A DNA stretch of 64,000 nt, from NCBI RefSeq assembly GCF_021018805.1, contig NC_086253.1, positions 9,116,735 to 9,180,734 on the forward strand, in the 5' to 3' direction. Origin of the DNA: Prinia subflava. Lineage: Eukaryota > Chordata > Aves > Passeriformes > Cisticolidae. Below the pieces are notes generated by a model. It was given only the letters and a program-made list of their open reading frames with translations, made no database searches and had not been told where the DNA came from. Both the position numbers and the translations under genes were made by a program. Below are positions 61,601 through 64,000 of this stretch, piece after piece (the first letter of the stretch is position 1; each line of letters begins with the position of its first letter).

Positions 61601-64000
61601 ATTTAAATAGATGTGATGAAAAGAAGTATTTTCTATTGTTAACAAAAACCCCTACTGCCTGGTAATTTTATTCTTCCCCTTTGAACAGTGAGTAACAGAA
61701 TAATCATAACTTTTGTGATTTTAAAGATACCTATTTATCTGTCCATTACTTTTTGGACTACAGTGTCCCTGTCAGTACTCAAAATTCATCTTTGATCTTA
61801 AAATTCTCTTGCAAACAATCACTATATATATGAGTGTATGTAGATAGGTGTGTATATATATATTTCTAGGGCATTATCATAAATGACCATATAGCTACTG
61901 GAAAATTATGAGGTGACAAAAAAAATAAAAAAAGAGAGGTGATAAAAGTAACAGAGGATATATCCATAACAAAGGAGATTGATATACAAAAGACAGTTTC
62001 TAATACAGATTTCTATTCTTTGTGGTAATATATAATTTTCTTCTTAAAGAAGAAACTTTCAGTACTAAAGAAAGAACTGCCATTTTAAAAAGTGTTCTAA
62101 AACAATTTATATGCTTAGGATTTCAGTGAAGTTTAATTTTGAAGGAAATAAAATACTTCACCAACAAATCTCTGCCCAAACAGATGCTGTTTAAAATTGT
62201 TCCATGACCCATGTTTAACTAAGTTCAATTCGTAATAATTGCCCTTAAATACAAACTTATTTTCAGAAATAAGGATTTTGTGTCAAAAAGTAGCTGCATT
62301 CTCTTTGGAAACAGCTCTTGCTGAGACAGCTCTAGGTGAACATTCCAGGCTCTAGGTGAAGATTCAGAATCAATTGTCCAGTCATGAGTAGCAATGCTTG
62401 TCTCATTGAACACAGAAAGTTTTCAAAAGGGCCAAATCCAACCACTTTAACAGTGGTAAATGTGGGCAAGAAGTGAAACTTGAGAAAGGTGTGAGGGGAA
62501 TATTTTATCTCTAGCCCAGGTTGGCATAGGGAATGGAGACTGTGAATTTATTTGGTAGATAATTCAGAAATATTGAGCTTCACTGGAGGTGATAACTGAT
62601 GACAAACTGTTATAAATATGTAATTGTAAAATTACTTTGACATTTTATGTTTCTTTGAATAGATAGGAGCCTTGGTGGAGATGTTGGATGAATGCAAAGG
62701 GATACAGAGCTAAAGACAGAGGAGGAGTTATCTGGCCAAAGGACAGATTATTCATTATAATATGCATTTATGGAGAGGTTAAAGGTGGTTGAAGGGTAAA
62801 GGAAGGAGATGTAGATTTTTTTTTTCAGGGGGTTAGTGCCTTTAGGTTTCTGTGGTTGAAACCCCACCATTGCATTCACTTTTGCTTTATTTGATAACAT
62901 GTGAATGGAAATGAATATATATTTTGCCAGATTTCCATGTAAAAGCACTTGCTTTTCCTTACCACTGCTTTATTACTGTTGGTTGGGTGTTGGTTGTTAG
63001 TAAATTTGGGCTATTTATTTGTATTTTAAATTTATTCTTGATTTATTCTTATTTGTTCTTTATTTATATTCTGCTATGTGAGTGGGGTATCTTTATTCTG
63101 TTTTCTTAGTCACCAAATCTTTTCCTGAAGCATTTGCTCACTGTGGTTGTGGGTTGCAATGGGTTTGAGTGTATTGGGAACTCTGCACCAACAATTATGT
63201 GTTGTGAGTTGTCTTTGGATTAAGGTTTAGGTAGCCATAAGGGTTTTGATAATATTTTGGCCATGATGAAATCTGAAATTGGTGAAGGTATCTTTGAAAA
63301 CTCTGCTTTGTAGTGTTTGGGCTATTTTCCTCATTAGTCTGTGGATAATGGAATTAGAGGAGTGCCATATCTTTAAAGAAAGCATGAGTTGGAATGCTAA
63401 TTGTGGAAGGCTTCTGGTTATGTAAGGAGATGTGGTGTATGTCAGAAGTAGGCTGAGGATTCTCAGAAAGGGAAGATGATAGAATAGCTGAATATATAAT
63501 TACATACAGGAAAAAAACACCATCTTGGCCGCATCTTTGAGGGTTAAACTGGGGGAGTTTGAGGTAATAGAATTAGCAAAAATGACAGCAAACCCACCTT
63601 TTCAGTGGTTCTTTTACTGAAATAGTGTGTTGGCAGTTTTCTACTAAAAAAGCTACTTTAGTAAAGGAAATTCAGCTCTGGAGGCTGGAAGGAAAGTTTT
63701 AAATATTTTTTTTTCTTCTGAAGACAGAATATAATGAATTTCAACTTTCTGGTTTATATTTACCCTGTACTAAAATGCTTTTGGATTAGTGTTTAATTTT
63801 TTGCTTTCTAGAAATGCAGGGGTAAACACGGTGAAATATAATAAAAAGGTAATTTGGCTGACAATGATAAATGGGAATTTAACCAGTCAGTCCCCACTGA
63901 ATTTGAACAAGTAGTCTGTAAGTAAGACTTGAAAAGGATTTCTAAGTGGGGCTGAGAAGATGTTTGTTCTATTAACTTCTGTTAAATTTAAGTATGAAGT
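43591..64000 (+). CDS. HGFAC: HGFAC, 5' part of the gene (eight exons, incomplete)
   Basis: HGFAC is a secreted serine protease zymogen of plasma, made mainly in liver, that activates pro-HGF after thrombin or kallikrein cleavage. The family order is signal peptide, linker, fibronectin II, EGF, fibronectin I, EGF, kringle, trypsin domain. The exons assigned are 43591-43656, 45011-45095, 45171-45257, 47045-47141, 52163-52236, 56758-56871, 57497-57628 and 58985-59095. They join in one frame (766 nt, 255 codons and one base). Kringle and protease exons are not found by 64000 and are beyond the window. Factor XII shares this domain order, but the RGS12 neighbour and the TEDG motif before fibronectin II favour HGFAC, and birds are held to lack factor XII. 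Confidence 0.93.
43657..45010 (+). other. HGFAC: HGFAC intron 1
   Basis: I see nothing else in this 1.35-kb stretch. The acceptor is TACCCTCTTTCACCAG. Confidence 0.55.
45011..45095 (+). CDS. HGFAC: HGFAC probable exon 2: linker
   Basis: The 85 nt between a good acceptor (CTCTTTCACCAG) and a consensus donor (GTAAGT) read TVPHQKARANNKIFSEALGE then TQCQGTLE in the only frame that is open, and this is the frame set by exon 1. It leaves in phase 1, as later exons need. The mammalian protein has a Pro/Thr-rich linker here; this one is different in composition, so the assignment rests on splice sites and phase. Confidence 0.5.
45171..45257 (+). CDS. HGFAC: HGFAC possible exon 3: basic linker cassette
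   Basis: The 87 nt lie between CTTTCTCTCTTTATAG and a donor GTAAGA, only 75 nt after the preceding candidate exon. Read in the running frame they give PQIWGSKRLKAWVHSPTRYR then VKSNRFHD, a basic segment. The exon is phase 1 to phase 1, so it can be included or skipped without changing the frame; both routes join to ATG TTT at the next exon. A second GT (GTACCG) lies inside it at 45225. It may be a true cassette or a false exon. Confidence 0.4.
45258..47044 (+). other. HGFAC: HGFAC intron
   Basis: Nothing recognisable beyond intron sequence. The acceptor is TTGTATTTCAG. Confidence 0.6.
47045..47141 (+). CDS. HGFAC: HGFAC exon: fibronectin type II domain, first half
   Basis: The 97-nt exon reads FTEDGYLCKFPFRFGGRFYH then TCLSNSFSRKKW, where the last Trp codon is split (TG|G). 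CKFPFRFGG is the hallmark start of a fibronectin type II module, and TEDG before it is typical of HGFAC. It enters in phase 1 and leaves in phase 2. Such a split of the module over two exons at the KW-C junction is usual for this protein family. The module aids binding to collagen-like or gelatin-like ligands in other proteins; its role here is not known to me. Confidence 0.95.
47142..52162 (+). other. HGFAC: HGFAC intron inside the fibronectin II domain
   Basis: A 5.0-kb intron. It contains a 12-bp inverted repeat at 49975-50002. Open frames in the GC-richer parts (47282-47575, 49572-49982 on the minus strand) show no domain. No CR1 end was recognised. Confidence 0.75.
49975..50002. repeat. 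Inverted repeat, 12-bp perfect arms, 4-nt loop
   Basis: TCAAACATAGTG (49975-49986) and CACTATGTTTGA (49991-50002) are exact reverse complements around ACAA. The tight loop makes a hairpin in RNA or a small cruciform in DNA possible. Confidence 0.9.
52163..52236 (+). CDS. HGFAC: HGFAC exon: fibronectin type II domain, second half
   Basis: The 74-nt exon completes the Trp codon and reads CSTTHNFDRDRSWGHC then ALLPRDHS. Together with the preceding exon it supplies the four cysteines of the fibronectin II module and the conserved W-C-x-T-T-x-N-x-D-x-D and W-G-x-C text. It leaves in phase 1 with donor GTAAGG. Confidence 0.96.
52237..56757 (+). other. HGFAC: HGFAC intron
   Basis: A 4.5-kb intron with a CT-rich tract at 56392-56426 and no exon that I recognise. 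Several open frames of 80-120 codons near 55.1-56.6 kb overlap on both strands and have no domain. Confidence 0.75.
56392..56426. repeat. Homopyrimidine (CCTT/CCCTT) tract
   Basis: 35 uninterrupted pyrimidines made of CCTT and CCCTT-like units, about 330 bp before the EGF exon. Simple repeat, likely variable. Confidence 0.9.
56758..56871 (+). CDS. HGFAC: HGFAC exon: first EGF-like domain
   Basis: The 114-nt exon reads DHCADNPCQNGGTCSLTHSH then RMYHCTCPEEFTGEDCQL. It has the six cysteines and the C-x-N-G-G-x-C and C-x-C-x5-F-x-G-x2-C text of an EGF module. It lacks the D-x-D/N-E calcium-binding start, so it is a non-calcium type. Phase 1 to phase 1, a shuffling-type module. Donor GTAAGT. Confidence 0.96.
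   Translation: MTVQTTPAKTEGPVLSPTATGCTTVPVLRNSQARTVS
56872..57496 (+). other. HGFAC: HGFAC intron
   Basis: A 625-nt intron with nothing else visible. The acceptor is AACTTCGTTTCAG. Confidence 0.85.
57497..57628 (+). CDS. HGFAC: HGFAC exon: fibronectin type I domain
   Basis: The 132-nt exon reads KCFDNSLYQFFDVGASWSRV then QQGVVEQCLCVNGQMECGPV and EHK. The spacing of C-FDN, W (near VGASW), C-x-C and the last C marks a fibronectin type I finger. In the paralogues tPA and factor XII such fingers bind fibrin or surfaces. Phase 1 to phase 1. Donor GTAAGG. Confidence 0.95.
57629..58984 (+). other. HGFAC: HGFAC intron
   Basis: A 1.36-kb intron. The 155-codon frame at 57946-58413 overlaps a 112-codon frame in another phase; neither has a domain and I take both as chance. 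The acceptor is GTTGTGTTTTCTTGTAG. Confidence 0.8.
58985..59095 (+). CDS. HGFAC: HGFAC exon: second EGF-like domain
   Basis: The 111-nt exon reads SCVHDPCMNGGECKMVASTG then KIVCDCKENYAGKYCNI. Six cysteines and C-x-N-G-G-x-C mark an EGF module. Phase 1 to phase 1, donor GTAAGT. The next coding exon should start the kringle, which I do not find before the end of the window. Confidence 0.95.
59096..64000 (+). other. HGFAC: HGFAC intron, 5' part
   Basis: AT-rich sequence with a short TATATA run near 61855 and T runs at 61148 and 62818. I searched it by eye for a kringle start and a protease exon and saw none, so the intron runs out of the window. Confidence 0.65.

Noticed and set aside
61570..61650. 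Possible kringle exon after CTTTCACAG at 61576
   Set aside because: The reading after this acceptor has none of the kringle cysteines or the GxxYRG-type text, and it meets stops.
1..64000. CRISPR array, phage, plasmid or other prokaryotic system
   Set aside because: Split genes with GT-AG introns, CR1 elements and microsatellites show vertebrate nuclear DNA; no regularly spaced repeats with unique spacers exist.

Overview
The window is vertebrate nuclear DNA, most likely from a bird. It is AT-rich and intron-dominated. It carries CR1 LINE sequence (the main avian retroposon), including one long copy with a recognisable CR1 3' end near 27.5 kb and one old 3' fragment near 1.1 kb. Species cannot be fixed from the sequence; the CR1 copies would suit many birds, including passerines.

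Two spliced genes lie head-to-tail on the + strand. From 1678 to 28407 are the last eleven coding exons of RGS12 (regulator of G-protein signalling 12): the end of the RGS domain, a Ser/Thr-rich and basic linker, tandem Ras-binding domains, the GoLoco motif, and two alternative C-termini. One C-terminus reads past a splice donor and stops at 16017. The other is spliced over 12 kb to an exon ending in the PDZ ligand ATFV at 28407. All eleven exons join in one frame (2070 nt, 689 codons plus stop); the upstream exons for the PDZ, PTB and most of the RGS domain lie outside the window.

From 28408 to 43590 is an intergenic stretch with simple repeats and no gene that I can support. From 43591 onward are the 5' exons of HGFAC (hepatocyte growth factor activator): a signal-peptide exon, two probable linker exons, a fibronectin type II domain split over two exons, an EGF domain, a fibronectin type I domain and a second EGF domain. 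Their phases join into one frame of 766 nt. The kringle and serine protease exons are not seen before position 64000 and must lie beyond it. A near-perfect HNF1-type palindrome lies about 150 bp upstream of the first ATG, which fits a liver-expressed gene.

RGS12 acts inside the cell on Gi-alpha, Ras and MAP-kinase scaffolding. HGFAC is a secreted plasma protease zymogen. They are chromosomal neighbours with no sequence sign of shared function; the same order is known at human 4p16.3. No bacterial, phage, CRISPR or viral system is present. The least ordinary features are a seven-copy 65-bp minisatellite grown inside the CR1 copy in the last RGS12 intron, a 53-bp alternating purine/pyrimidine palindrome-like tract in the intergenic region, and the paired RGS12 C-termini.
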